From NCBI GenBank assembly GCA_018715345.1, contig DVLT01000024.1, positions 1 to 64,000 on the forward strand: a stretch of 64,000 nt of DNA. Direction: 5' to 3'. The position numbers were made by a program, and so were the translations under genes. The notes under the pieces are model-generated. The model was not told where the DNA came from and did not search any database. It saw only the letters and a program-made list of their open reading frames with translations. This document shows, in pieces, positions 8,576 through 17,479 of the stretch; within the stretch, counting starts at the first letter, position 1, and each line of letters starts with the position of its first letter. Origin of the DNA: Candidatus Onthocola gallistercoris (lineage in GTDB: Bacteria; Bacillota; Clostridia; Lachnospirales; Lachnospiraceae).

Positions 8576-9283
8576 GTGCTTATAGATCATTTAAATGATG
8601 ACGGAAGCAGTCATTCCCACTCCCTGTCTGAAAAGATTTATCAGACGTTGCGTTCGGACATCCTGGCTGGACGTTTTAAAGACGGGGAGGAACTCAGAGA
8701 GAATACGTTGGCAAAAGCTTATGGCGTCAGCCGGACACCGGTCCGGGAGGCGATCCGACAGCTGGCTTTAGAAGGCCTTGTGGAGACGATCCCCAATAAA
8801 GGCGCCTTTGTCAACAATATCCATCTGAAGGATATCAAGGATGTCTATGCCATGCGTTCCCGACTGGAAGGGCTGGCCGCCCGCTGGGCTGCGGAGAATA
8901 TGAGTGACAAACAGATCGAAGCCCTTGAAGAGATTTTGTATATGTCGGAATATTACAGAAAAAAGGCTCTTTGGGAACAGGTCTATATGTGCGACAATAA
9001 ATTCCATGAGATGTTTTATGAAGGCTGCGGAAGTCCCATGTTGGAACATGTTCTGAAAATGTTCCATGAATATGTGCAGCAGCTTCGAAAGACCAATCTG
9101 ACAGACGAAAAGCGGGCGGAAGAATCTTTTAAAGAGCATCAGGCCATGGTGGATGCCATAAAGATGCGAAAGCCTGATGAGGCAGAGCAGCTGGCGACTT
9201 GTCACATACAAAATACATTGGAAAATTGGACCAGGCATCATCCGGATCAGACGGGTAATATGCGGGAAAAGAGTGAAAAATAA
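8576..9283 (+). CDS. GntR-family regulator with FCD ligand domain
   Basis: A 235-residue repressor of the FadR subgroup. The N-terminal winged helix spans about residues 18-82 (LSEKIYQTLRSDIL, then AKAYGVSRTPVREAIRQL, the recognition helix). The C-terminal FCD all-helical domain follows from about residue 90, with metal/ligand residues probably in MCDNKFHEMFYEG and EHQAMVDAI. The start is GTG at 8576, seven bases after AGGAGG. It is translated just behind Re-citrate synthase and most likely represses that operon, including itself, through the 26-bp palindrome at 7114-7139. The effector is unknown; citrate or another organic acid would fit. Confidence 0.92.
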   Translation: MLIDHLNDDGSSHSHSLSEKIYQTLRSDILAGRFKDGEELRENTLAKAYGVSRTPVREAIRQLALEGLVETIPNKGAFVNNIHLKDIKDVYAMRSRLEGLAARWAAENMSDKQIEALEEILYMSEYYRKKALWEQVYMCDNKFHEMFYEGCGSPMLEHVLKMFHEYVQQLRKTNLTDEKRAEESFKEHQAMVDAIKMRKPDEAEQLATCHIQNTLENWTRHHPDQTGNMREKSEK

Positions 9284-9332
9284 AAAGCTGCCGTATCGAT
9301 GATCTACAGATCATGGATACGGCAGCTTCTTT
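9284..9332. terminator. Bidirectional terminator, GntR gene / ABC-F gene
   Basis: AAGCTGCCGTATC plus ATGATC pairs across a four-base loop with GATCAT and ATACGGCAGCTT, with an A-run on the left and CTTTT on the right. Both converging genes end here. Confidence 0.88.
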
Positions 9333-9359
9333 TGTCATATTGGAAAAACAGATAAAGCA

Positions 9360-11300
9360 TCATGACTGTTCTTCCACAGTTTCTGAAAGACTTTCCCATT
9401 GTTCCATCAATTCTTCCAGTTCAGCTTCCAATGTTTCTTTTTCTTTCTGGATCTCCATCAGTTTGCCGGCATTTGTGGCAATATTTTCATCCATAGCGGC
9501 CTCGTCCAGATCGGCGATGCGCGCTTCCACAACTTCGATCCGCTCCTCTGTCCGTTTTAAAGTATTGCGTAGTTTACGTTCCTGAGCCTGGAGGGCTTTC
9601 TGTTTCTTATAATCCAGTTTTCCGGATGACTGGGCGGCTGGTTCAGAGGCAGCTGACGTATCTTCCAGCAGTACGCCGGAGGAAGCGGTGGTGGGATGAT
9701 CTTTTTTCTCCAGATAATCGTCATAGTTACCGTCATAACTGTTCAAGAGACCGTGATTCAGATCCAGGATCCGGGTGGCCGTCTGATTGATGAAATACCG
9801 GTCATGGGACACATAAAAGACAGTACCGGTGTAATTTGACAGGGCATCTTCCAGTATTTCTTTGGACTGGATATCCAGATGGTTGGTGGGCTCGTCCAGT
9901 ATGAGGAAGTTGGCATTGGAAAGCATCAGCTTGGCGAGGGAGACCCGCCCGCGTTCACCGCCGCTCAATTCACTGATCTGTTTGAAAACATCATCTCCAG
10001 TGAAGAGAAAGGCGGCCAGCACATTGCGTATCCGTGTATTATCCAGAGTAGGATAGGCATCGGATATTTCTTCAAAAATCGTTTTTTCCATATGAAGGAC
10101 CTGATGTTCCTGGTCATAATAGCCGATCTGCACTTGGGAACCGAGATGGATCTGCCCTTCATCCGCCGTGATCAGCCGATTTAATATTTTCAGGATCGTT
10201 GTTTTCCCGGCGCCGTTGTTTCCTATAAGGGCCACTTTTTCGCCTCTGCGGATATCAATGGTCAGATCTTTAAAAAGATAATGGTCGTCAAAAGATTTGG
10301 TCAGGTGTTCAGCCAGAAGTACGTCATTGCCGCTGACAACGGAAGGCGTCAAGATGAGACGGATAGCAGCCGTATCGTCCTCTGGTTTATCCAAGCGTTC
10401 GATCTTATCCAGCATTTTTACCCGGCTTTCCGCCCGCTTGATGGATTTTTCCCGGTTGAAAGAGCGGAGTTTTTCGATGACCGCCTCCTGATGACGGATC
10501 TCCTGCTGCTGATTTAACCAGGCTTTCATCTGCATATTGCGCAGAATAGCCCGCTTTTCCGCGTAAGCCGAGTAGTTTCCCTGGTATACTGTGCCATGGT
10601 GATGGTCGATTTCGATGATTTTTGTGGCAACTTTGTCTAAAAAATAACGATCATGGGCCACGATAACGACAGCCCCTTTGTAGTTTAGCAGAAACGTTTC
10701 CAGCCAGGCGATGGACTCCATGTCCAGATGATTGGTAGGTTCGTCCAAAAGCAGGATATCCGGTTGGGACAACAGCAGTTTACCAAGGGCCACGCGGGTT
10801 TTCTGGCCTCCGGAAAGCGTGGAGATCTGTCTGGAAAAATCTTCCTCGGAAAAGCCGAGACCCTTTAAAACACCGGTGATCTCGCTTTCGCAGGCATATC
10901 CCCCGCCGGCTTCAAATTCATGGGTCAGTCGGGCATAAGTGTCCAGCATATGGGAAAGCTCGTTTTCCCCAGCATTTTTCATATCCTGTTCCAGTTGACT
11001 AAGACGCTGGGCAATATCCAATATATCTTTTTTGACTTCCCTTAATTCTTCATAGATCGTATGTTCCGATGCGACTGCCTGATGCTGCGCCAGATAGCCG
11101 ATACTGCTGCCCTTGGAAAGGACAACTGTACCGGAATCAGGGGTCAACTGATCCATGATGATCTTTAAAAGGGTGGATTTTCCGGCCCCGTTGATGCCCA
11201 CAATGGCTGCTTTTTCGTGATCTTCAATGTTAAATGAAATATCTTCCAAGATCACGTCGGTACCGAAAGCTTTTGATATATGATGGCATGCAAGTATCAC
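9360..11300 (-). CDS. ABC-F family ribosome-associated ATPase (YdiF-like)
   Basis: A 646-residue soluble ABC-F protein with two ATPase domains and no membrane part; such proteins act on the ribosome, either easing stalled translation or protecting against antibiotics. Seen: Walker A GINGAGKS (residues 35-42) and GNNGAGKTT, signatures LSGGQKTR and LSGGERGR, Walker B LLLDEPTNHLD and LILDEPTNHLD, a charged linker between the two halves and a C-terminal coiled coil (KLRNTLKRTEERIEVVEAR). The start is the GTG at 11300, eight bases after AAGGAG. Length and the divergent neighbour rex match Bacillus ydiF-rex. A housekeeping role is more likely than resistance, but that cannot be read from sequence. 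Confidence 0.92.
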   Translation of the reverse strand: MILACHHISKAFGTDVILEDISFNIEDHEKAAIVGINGAGKSTLLKIIMDQLTPDSGTVVLSKGSSIGYLAQHQAVASEHTIYEELREVKKDILDIAQRLSQLEQDMKNAGENELSHMLDTYARLTHEFEAGGGYACESEITGVLKGLGFSEEDFSRQISTLSGGQKTRVALGKLLLSQPDILLLDEPTNHLDMESIAWLETFLLNYKGAVVIVAHDRYFLDKVATKIIEIDHHHGTVYQGNYSAYAEKRAILRNMQMKAWLNQQQEIRHQEAVIEKLRSFNREKSIKRAESRVKMLDKIERLDKPEDDTAAIRLILTPSVVSGNDVLLAEHLTKSFDDHYLFKDLTIDIRRGEKVALIGNNGAGKTTILKILNRLITADEGQIHLGSQVQIGYYDQEHQVLHMEKTIFEEISDAYPTLDNTRIRNVLAAFLFTGDDVFKQISELSGGERGRVSLAKLMLSNANFLILDEPTNHLDIQSKEILEDALSNYTGTVFYVSHDRYFINQTATRILDLNHGLLNSYDGNYDDYLEKKDHPTTASSGVLLEDTSAASEPAAQSSGKLDYKKQKALQAQERKLRNTLKRTEERIEVVEARIADLDEAAMDENIATNAGKLMEIQKEKETLEAELEELMEQWESLSETVEEQS

Positions 11301-11335
11301 AGTGCATACTCCTTTCGTCAATATAATCAGAGTTC

Positions 11336-11364
11336 ATTTTAACATAAGCTGTGTCCGGCGTAAA
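11336..11364 (-). promoter_or_regulatory. Promoter of the ABC-F gene
   Basis: On the minus strand TTTACG and TAAAAT are 17 bp apart, about 35 bp before the GTG start. Confidence 0.65.
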
Positions 11365-11370
11365 CAAAGT

Positions 11371-11399
11371 TTGACAATTTTAGGACAATTATATATAAT
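11371..11399 (+). promoter_or_regulatory. Consensus sigma-A promoter of rex operon
   Basis: TTGACA (11371-11376), exactly 17 bp, then TATAAT (11394-11399): a full consensus promoter, back to back with the ABC-F promoter. No Rex-type operator (TTGTTAA-N4-TTAACAA) is visible, so autoregulation is not indicated. Confidence 0.88.
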
Positions 11400-11424
11400 A
11401 GGAACATGAATTAGAGAGTGGGAT

Positions 11425-12081
11425 GTGCTAAAAATGAGAAAAGGAGAGATTTCCAAGGCCGTTATTCGTCGCCTGCCAAGATATTACCGATATTTAGGGG
11501 AACTGCTACAGAATGGAGTGGTGCGCATTTCATCCAAAGAACTGAGTGAACGGATGAAAGTCACAGCATCTCAGATCCGGCAGGATCTGAATAATTTTGG
11601 CGGCTTTGGCCAGCAAGGTTATGGCTACAATGTTGAGTATCTTCACGAAGAGATCGGAAAGATCCTCGGACTGGATGTGACCCATAATATGATCATCATC
11701 GGCGCTGGGAATCTCGGACAGGCACTGGCCAACTATAATTTTGAAAAAGTGGGATTCCACTTGATCGGTATATTTGATATCAATCCAAGATTTGAGGGGG
11801 TTTCTGTCAGAGGTATCGAGATACAGATGCTGGATACCCTGGAAGACTTTCTGGCAAAGAATAAAGTGGATGTGGTGACTCTCACCGTGCCAAAGCGTCC
11901 GGCGGTGGATCTTGCCCATCATCTGGTGGATCTGGGTATTAAGGCCATCTGGAACTTTGCGCCCACGGATCTGAATCTGTCGGAGGATGTATGTGTGAAA
12001 AACGTACACCTGAACGAAAGTCTGATGACCCTTTCTTACGAATACCGGGCAAAACACTCCGGTGAATCGAGAGATGTATAG
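11425..12081 (+). CDS. rex: Redox-sensing transcriptional repressor Rex
   Basis: Senses the NADH/NAD+ ratio and represses fermentation and redox genes when NADH is low. The protein has an N-terminal winged helix (ISKAVIRRLPRYYRYL, then SKELSERMKVTASQIRQDLNNFGGFGQQGYGYN) and a Rossmann NAD(H) domain starting IIIGAGNLGQAL near residue 92, with the domain-swapped C-terminal helix. Two starts are possible, GTG at 11425 (218 residues) and ATG at 11434 (215 residues); neither has a strong ribosome site. It heads a run of cell-envelope and cofactor genes (acpS, nnr, alr). A likely target in this window is thlA, which has a Rex box. Confidence 0.96.
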   Translation: MLKMRKGEISKAVIRRLPRYYRYLGELLQNGVVRISSKELSERMKVTASQIRQDLNNFGGFGQQGYGYNVEYLHEEIGKILGLDVTHNMIIIGAGNLGQALANYNFEKVGFHLIGIFDINPRFEGVSVRGIEIQMLDTLEDFLAKNKVDVVTLTVPKRPAVDLAHHLVDLGIKAIWNFAPTDLNLSEDVCVKNVHLNESLMTLSYEYRAKHSGESRDV

Positions 12082-12084
12082 CAT

Positions 12085-12453
12085 ATGATTGTGGGAATTG
12101 GTGTAGACATGGTAGAGATACAACGCATCAAAAAGGCCTGTGAGAAAGAGGCTTTTTTGTTGCGTTATTTTACATCTGGAGAAATAAAGATCATAGCCGG
12201 TTCTTTGGCGCGGATAGCGGGCAATTTTGCTGTCAAAGAAGCGGTTGTCAAAGCATTTGGGACCGGCTTTGGAAAGGCGTCTCCGGAAGAGATCGAAGTG
12301 TTGAGAGATCCGCTTGGAAAGCCCTATGTGGTTTTATATGGGCAGGCGCGGATCTTAGCCCATGAGCTTGGCATCAGCCGTTTTCATGTATCCCTGACGG
12401 ATACGAAAGAACTGGTCCAGGCTTTTGTTGTGGCAGAAGGAGAGAAGGAGTAG
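12085..12453 (+). CDS. acpS: Holo-[acyl-carrier-protein] synthase
   Basis: Transfers 4'-phosphopantetheine from CoA to the serine of acyl carrier protein. The 122-residue protein has the family start GIGVDMVEIQRI with the Mg-binding Asp8, the second motif GNFAVKEAVVKAFGTG with catalytic Glu/Lys, and FHVSLTDTKELVQAFVV. The start ATG lies three bases after the rex stop, using GAGAGATG inside the rex tail, so it is translationally coupled to rex. The acpS-nnr-alr-mazF order is that of many Firmicutes. Confidence 0.96.
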   Translation: MIVGIGVDMVEIQRIKKACEKEAFLLRYFTSGEIKIIAGSLARIAGNFAVKEAVVKAFGTGFGKASPEEIEVLRDPLGKPYVVLYGQARILAHELGISRFHVSLTDTKELVQAFVVAEGEKE

Positions 12454-12457
12454 ATAT

Positions 12458-13969
12458 ATGCGGTTTGTTACAGATGGGGAAGAGATGCAGAAGATCGACC
12501 ATTATACGATCGATACATTGGGCTATCCATCCATCGTACTGATGGAACGGGCGGCGCTTGCTTTTGTCAACTGCCTGTGTCGGGAATTGTCCAAGGATGA
12601 GCGGGTCCTATGTGTATGCGGCACAGGGAATAATGGGGGCGATGGGATCGCCATCGCACGTATCCTGTATACAAAAGGATATACCAGTGGGTTTTATCTG
12701 GCGGGCAGCGAGGAAAAAGCGTCTCAGGAGACAAAAAAAGAGCTGGAAATGGCAAGAAATACAGGGGTACCTGAATATAATACATTAGACCTTTCACATG
12801 TCCGGGTGGTGGTGGACGCCCTATTTGGCACCGGACTGTGCCGGGAAGTGATCGGCGCATACAAAGATATGGTCACAAAGATCAATGATTGGAGAAAGGG
12901 GTCTGAAAGGGGCCGGGTATGGGCGGTGGATATTCCATCTGGACTTCATGCCGGTACCGGGCAGCCTTTAGGCGCCGGTATCCAGGCGGATGCCACGGTA
13001 ACTTTTGGCCTGGCAAAACGGGGGATGATCCTCTATCCGGGAAGGGATATCGCGGGAAAGGTATATGTGGAAGATATCGGTTTCCCGCAAAAAGCCATAG
13101 AAAAGAACCGGCCGCTTGCCCATATATATGAGACATCCGATCTGAACCGGCTGCCTGTGCGGAAAAATGATTCCAATAAGGGAAGCTATGGCCGACTGTT
13201 GATCATCGCCGGAAGTAAGGATATGGCCGGCGCAGGATACTTTGCTGCGAAAGCAGCCAGCCGCATGGGGATCGGTCTGGTCCGGTTGCTGACCCCAGAG
13301 GTAAACCGGATGATCTATCAGATGATGGTCCCGGAGGCTGTACTCACCTCCTGGACAAGTGAGTCGCTGACAGAATCCATGCTTTGTCAGGCTCTATCCT
13401 GGGCGGATACCGTTGTCATCGGACCAGGTATCGGCATGCAAAAGGAAGCTGAAAAACTGGTGTATTGGACGCTGAAAAATATAAAAATACCGCTTATCAT
13501 GGATGCGGATGCGCTGAATCTGATCGCAAACCACCCGGAATGGCTGGAATGGATACCAGAGGATACGGTCATCACCCCCCATATGGGAGAGATGGCTCGG
13601 TTGACGAAAAGTTCCATTCAAATATTAAAGATCGATCCGGTGGGACAGGCGTTGGAATATGCTAAACGCCGCAGATTGATCTGTGTCATGAAAGATGCAG
13701 CAACTGTGGCCGCTTCGCCGGCGGGTTCTATTTATATCAATACCACGGGAAACCATGGTATGTCTGCCGGGGGATCCGGCGATGTACTGGCAGGGGTCAT
13801 CGGCGCTCTGATAAGCCAGGGGCTCACTCCCTGGGAGGCAGCCAGACTGGGTGTTTTCATACATGGTATGGCTGGCGATCGGGCACGGGAGATGAAGGGG
13901 GCCTACAGCATGTCTGCCAACGACCTGTTGGATGGGCTTGCCCATGTGACAAAAAGAATGGATGACTGA
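12458..13969 (+). CDS. nnr: Bifunctional NAD(P)H-hydrate epimerase / ADP-dependent dehydratase
   Basis: Repairs damaged NADH and NADPH hydrates. The 503-residue protein is the fused form: the YjeF_N epimerase domain covers about residues 1-215 (MQKIDHYTI, CGTGNNGGDGIAIARIL, VVDALFGTGL, AVDIPSGLHAGTG), and the ribokinase-like dehydratase domain follows, with SYGRLLIIAGSKDMAGA, VIGPGIG, DADALN, ITPHMGEM and the catalytic NHGMSAGGSGDVLAG block. The ATG at 12458 follows AGAAGGAG, four bases after the acpS stop; an upstream in-frame start has no such site. It lies between acpS and alr in one operon. Confidence 0.96.
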   Translation: MRFVTDGEEMQKIDHYTIDTLGYPSIVLMERAALAFVNCLCRELSKDERVLCVCGTGNNGGDGIAIARILYTKGYTSGFYLAGSEEKASQETKKELEMARNTGVPEYNTLDLSHVRVVVDALFGTGLCREVIGAYKDMVTKINDWRKGSERGRVWAVDIPSGLHAGTGQPLGAGIQADATVTFGLAKRGMILYPGRDIAGKVYVEDIGFPQKAIEKNRPLAHIYETSDLNRLPVRKNDSNKGSYGRLLIIAGSKDMAGAGYFAAKAASRMGIGLVRLLTPEVNRMIYQMMVPEAVLTSWTSESLTESMLCQALSWADTVVIGPGIGMQKEAEKLVYWTLKNIKIPLIMDADALNLIANHPEWLEWIPEDTVITPHMGEMARLTKSSIQILKIDPVGQALEYAKRRRLICVMKDAATVAASPAGSIYINTTGNHGMSAGGSGDVLAGVIGALISQGLTPWEAARLGVFIHGMAGDRAREMKGAYSMSANDLLDGLAHVTKRMDD

Positions 13970-13980
13970 GGAAGGATAAT

Positions 13981-15162
13981 ATGAATCAAAAGGAAGAAGG
14001 CAGCTTGTACCGGATCTGTGCCTGCATAGATCTGGACGCGCTGCGTCAGAATATAAAAAATATCCGGAGTAAACTGACAGTTCAGACGAAACTGATGTGT
14101 GTGATCAAAACAGACGCCTACGGACATGGCGCGGTGACTGTGGCGGAAACCATGCAGGATAGCGGCGCGGATTGGTTTGCGGTGGCTGCGGCCGACGAGG
14201 GTATTGAATTGCGGAAGGCGGGTATAAAAAAACCGATCCTGGTTTTGGGATATACATGCAAAGAGCAGTATGATACAATGATCGCAAACCATATCGTGCC
14301 CACCATTTTTACGCTGCAGATGGCAAAAGACTTTAATGCGGCGGCTCAAAAAGCGGGAAAGCAGATCGATATACATATTGCCCTTGATACGGGGATGAGC
14401 CGTATCGGGTTTTTGCCGGATGATGGATCGATGGATGCGATCGAGGAGATCAGCCATCTGCCATATCTGAATATACAGGGTGTCTTTACACATTTTGCTT
14501 GCGCGGATATGGCGGATAAGACCCATATGAACGGGCAGATCCGGGTGTTCGGACAGATGCTTGAAGAGATGCATAAAAGACATATCACTCCGGCCCTTTG
14601 TCATTGCGCCAACAGCGCGGCGATCATGGAACGGCCGGAAGTCCAGATGGATATGGTCCGGGCAGGTATCATCCAGTATGGCCTATATCCGTCGGATGAA
14701 GTGGATCCGGCGCTGCTTTCTCTGCAGCCGGTCATGTCTTTGTGGAGTCATGTGGCATATATCAAAGAACTGCCGGCGGGAGTGGGCGTCAGCTACGGCG
14801 CTACTTATGTCACTTCAAAACCAACGAAGGTGGCCACCATACCGGTGGGATATGGGGACGGCTATCCCAGAAGTCTTTCAAATAAAGGCTATGTGCTGAT
14901 AAGGGGACAGAAGGCGCCCATCATCGGAAGGGTATGTATGGATCAGATGATGGTGGATATCACCGGACTAAAAGGCATACAGGAAAGGGATCTGGTCTGT
15001 CTCATGGGACGAGACGGCGATGAGAACATATCTGCCGAAGAACTTGCGGATATGGCCGGATCTTTTAATTATGAGTTTGTCTGTGATGTGGGACGGCGAG
15101 TGCCGAGGGTATATATAAAAGAAGGAAAGCAGGTAAAAGTGGTGAATTATCTGATCGACTAG
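13981..15162 (+). CDS. alr: Alanine racemase
   Basis: Makes D-alanine for peptidoglycan from L-alanine with pyridoxal phosphate. The 393-residue protein has the PLP Schiff-base lysine in VIKTDAYGHGA, the substrate-binding HFACAD and NSAA blocks, and the second catalytic residue, Tyr, in GVSYGATY, with the typical GYGDGYPR and GRVCMDQMMVD segments of the C-terminal beta domain. The ribosome site is AGGAAGGA, directly behind nnr. It is followed by mazF, the order found in Bacillus except that the antitoxin gene is missing. Confidence 0.97.
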   Translation: MNQKEEGSLYRICACIDLDALRQNIKNIRSKLTVQTKLMCVIKTDAYGHGAVTVAETMQDSGADWFAVAAADEGIELRKAGIKKPILVLGYTCKEQYDTMIANHIVPTIFTLQMAKDFNAAAQKAGKQIDIHIALDTGMSRIGFLPDDGSMDAIEEISHLPYLNIQGVFTHFACADMADKTHMNGQIRVFGQMLEEMHKRHITPALCHCANSAAIMERPEVQMDMVRAGIIQYGLYPSDEVDPALLSLQPVMSLWSHVAYIKELPAGVGVSYGATYVTSKPTKVATIPVGYGDGYPRSLSNKGYVLIRGQKAPIIGRVCMDQMMVDITGLKGIQERDLVCLMGRDGDENISAEELADMAGSFNYEFVCDVGRRVPRVYIKEGKQVKVVNYLID

Positions 15163-15180
15163 TAGGGATGTAAACGCAAT

Positions 15181-15237
15181 TCCTGATGAATATACTTAAG
15201 ATAAGTGGGAATAATCATCTTAAAGATTTATCAGGAG
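15181..15237 (+). promoter_or_regulatory. Imperfect inverted repeat that covers the mazF ribosome site
   Basis: TCCTGAT (15181-15187) and TTAAGAT (15196-15202) are mirrored by ATCTTAA (15217-15223) and ATCAGGA (15230-15236). The right arm contains the AGGAG ribosome site of mazF. As DNA it could be an operator; as RNA it would fold into a stem that hides the ribosome site. Confidence 0.6.
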
Positions 15238-15247
15238 TGTGAAGTGT

Positions 15248-15595
15248 GTGATTATCAAACGTGGTGATATATTTTATGCCGATCTGCGGCCGGTGGTGGG
15301 TTCCGAACAAGGCGGTGTGCGCCCTGTACTCATCATACAGAATGATACGGGAAATAAGCACAGTCCGACGGTGATCTGCGCAGCGATCACATCCCGGATG
15401 AATAAAGCAAAACTTCCCACCCATGTGGAACTTAGCGCGTCAAAATACCAACTGGTCAAAGATTCCGTAGTCCTTCTGGAACAGGTGCGTACCATAGACA
15501 AAAAACGTCTGAAAGAGAAGGTCTGCCATCTGGATTCGGAAGTGCTTAAAAGAGTTGACAAGGCACTGGCGATCAGTCTTGAAATAAATACATAA
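15248..15595 (+). CDS. mazF: MazF/PemK-type endoribonuclease toxin (EndoA-like)
   Basis: A 115-residue sequence-specific mRNA interferase of the Bacillus EndoA type: it shares [53 protein letters not shown], including the conserved Arg and Thr of the active site. I place the start at the GTG at 15248, ten bases after AGGAG, giving MIIKRGD; the upstream GTG at 15239 is too close to the ribosome site. The usual antitoxin gene between alr and mazF is absent: the 85-bp gap holds only an inverted repeat. The toxin may be silenced by a distant antitoxin or by that repeat. Confidence 0.94.
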   Translation: MIIKRGDIFYADLRPVVGSEQGGVRPVLIIQNDTGNKHSPTVICAAITSRMNKAKLPTHVELSASKYQLVKDSVVLLEQVRTIDKKRLKEKVCHLDSEVLKRVDKALAISLEINT

Positions 15596-15620
15596 AAAAC
15601 GAAAGGAAGTAAGAATACCT

Positions 15621-16475
15621 ATGGACGATGGCAATCCCATCAAGAATGTGCTGAACAGATTTTTAAGATCAAAGCCTCAAAAAGAGGGCAGCAGTGAAGA
15701 AAAAGTGGAAGAAGAGATCATACAGATGGTCAGCGAAGGTCATGAACAGGGGGTCATTGACGCACAGGAGGCAGAGATGATCCATAACATCATGGAATTT
15801 GACGACAAGATGGCCGACGACGTGATGACCCACAGAAAGAATATCATGGCTCTGGATGTGGACACTCCGATCCAGGAAGCTGCCGTGGAGATGGTGAATC
15901 AACCTTATTCCAGATATCCGGTATATGAAAAAGACATTGACAATATTGTCGGTGTGATACATATAAGAGATGTCCTCCAGGTACTGTTGGAGGGTAAGGA
16001 TAATCTTAAAGTCAAAGATATCATGAATAAACCTTATTTTGTCCCTGAAACACAAAATATCAGCCATCTGTTCCGGGAGATGAAAAACAAGAAAGTACAT
16101 CTGGCTATTGTCATCGATGAATACGGGCAGACAGCAGGGGTGCTCTCTTTGGAAGATATCCTGGAAGAGATCGTGGGCAATATATTGGATGAATACGATG
16201 TGAAGGAACAGGTGATCCAGGATCTGGGTAATCAAGTCTACCTGATCCAGGGACTGGCGGAACTGGATGAGATCGAAAAAGCGCTCGGCATAGAATTTGA
16301 AGGGGATTTCGATACATTGAACGGTTTTATGACCGATAAATTGGAACACATACCCAAAGAAGGGGAGGATGCCAGTATTGAATACAAGGGTTATTTCTTC
16401 AAAGTCATGGATGTGGATGACAATGTGATCCAAACGGTGAAGGTGTATCGATCTGTCCATCTGGATGAGGAATAA
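15621..16475 (+). CDS. CorC/HlyC-type CBS-pair protein
   Basis: A 284-residue cytosolic protein with a pair of CBS domains (about residues 70-190: DVMTHRKNIMALD, YSRYPVYEKDIDNIVGVIHIRDVL, then IDEYGQTAGVLSLEDILEEIVGNI) and a C-terminal CorC_HlyC transporter-associated domain (YLIQGLAELDEIEKALG, DTLNGFM, YKGYFFKVM). The family is linked to magnesium or cobalt efflux; the membrane DUF21 domain usually found at the N-terminus is missing here, so it is the short CorC form. It follows mazF after 25 bases and is probably the last gene of the rex operon. Confidence 0.88.
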   Translation: MDDGNPIKNVLNRFLRSKPQKEGSSEEKVEEEIIQMVSEGHEQGVIDAQEAEMIHNIMEFDDKMADDVMTHRKNIMALDVDTPIQEAAVEMVNQPYSRYPVYEKDIDNIVGVIHIRDVLQVLLEGKDNLKVKDIMNKPYFVPETQNISHLFREMKNKKVHLAIVIDEYGQTAGVLSLEDILEEIVGNILDEYDVKEQVIQDLGNQVYLIQGLAELDEIEKALGIEFEGDFDTLNGFMTDKLEHIPKEGEDASIEYKGYFFKVMDVDDNVIQTVKVYRSVHLDEE

Positions 16476-16478
16476 GTC

Positions 16479-16507
16479 TTGAAAGAAGCGGAATTGTCTG
16501 GTAAAAT
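16479..16507 (+). promoter_or_regulatory. Sigma-A promoter of yebC
   Basis: TTGAAA (16479-16484), 17 bp, TAAAAT (16502-16507). Confidence 0.7.
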
Positions 16508-16572
16508 ATTATGTCGGACAGATTTTATGCCTGATCAAAGGATAAAAGATCAATATATGAAGGAGTGTTGTT

Positions 16573-17301
16573 ATGTCAGGACATTCAAAGTTCGCAAACA
16601 TAAAACATAAAAAAGAGAAGAATGATGCGGCAAAAGGGAAGATATTTACGATCATCGGTCGGGAGATCGCTGTGGCTGTCAAAGAGGGCGGGCCGGATCC
16701 GGCCAATAACAGCCGGCTGAGAGACGTTATCGCTAAAGCAAAATCCAACAATATGCCCAATGACACCATTGAAAGGGGTATCAAAAAGGCAGCCGGAGAT
16801 ATGGGCTCGGTGAATTATGAATCGGTGACCTATGAAGGCTATGGCCCCAATGGTACTGCGATCATCGTGGAAGGCCTGACGGACAACAGGAACCGGACGT
16901 CTTCCAATGTGCGTAACGCTTTCACAAAGGGCGGCGGTTCAGTGGGCACCATGGGCTGTGTGTCCTTTATGTTTGACAAGAAGGGCTTGATCGTCGTGGA
17001 TAAGGAGGAATATGAGACCGATCCGGACGATTTTATGATGCTGGCCTTGGACGCAGGAGCGGAAGATTTTTCCGAGGAAGAAGACAGCTATGAGATCACA
17101 ACGGATCCGGATGAGTTCAGTGCGGTGCGTGAAGCCCTTGAAAAAGAAGGCGTACCGATGGCGTCCGCTGAGGTGACCATGATCCCCCAGACATGGGTGA
17201 CACTGGATAATGAAGAGGACATCCGAAAGATGAATCGTATCCTGGACCTTTTGGATGAGGACGATGACGTACAGAATGTATGGCATAACTGGGATGAATG
17301 A
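16573..17301 (+). CDS. YebC/PmpR family protein (translation factor or regulator)
   Basis: A full-length 242-residue DUF28 protein beginning [23 protein letters not shown] and carrying the family blocks [40 protein letters not shown], and [18 protein letters not shown]. Members were described as DNA-binding regulators and more recently as factors that relieve ribosome stalling; the sequence cannot decide between the two. The AAGGAG site is nine bases before the ATG. It is monocistronic with its own promoter and terminator. Confidence 0.95.
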   Translation: MSGHSKFANIKHKKEKNDAAKGKIFTIIGREIAVAVKEGGPDPANNSRLRDVIAKAKSNNMPNDTIERGIKKAAGDMGSVNYESVTYEGYGPNGTAIIVEGLTDNRNRTSSNVRNAFTKGGGSVGTMGCVSFMFDKKGLIVVDKEEYETDPDDFMMLALDAGAEDFSEEEDSYEITTDPDEFSAVREALEKEGVPMASAEVTMIPQTWVTLDNEEDIRKMNRILDLLDEDDDVQNVWHNWDE

Positions 17302-17332
17302 TCATCCCCATCAGATGGCCGATCCGTGATAT

Positions 17333-17379
17333 AAAAAGACTTTTTGTGCACATCCCAAGGTGCATGGAAAGTCTTTTTT
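17333..17379 (+). terminator. Terminator of yebC
   Basis: AAAAAGACTTT and TGCAC on the left pair with GGTGCA and AAAGTCTTTTTT on the right. Confidence 0.85.
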
Positions 17380-17479
17380 CTTTAGGCACGCCGGGGAGAA
17401 AGATGGATCTTCCGGATGGAAGGGCTGAAAGGATGGAAATATTTTCGCATTTTGTTTTGGATGAGAAAGGAAGAAAGCA

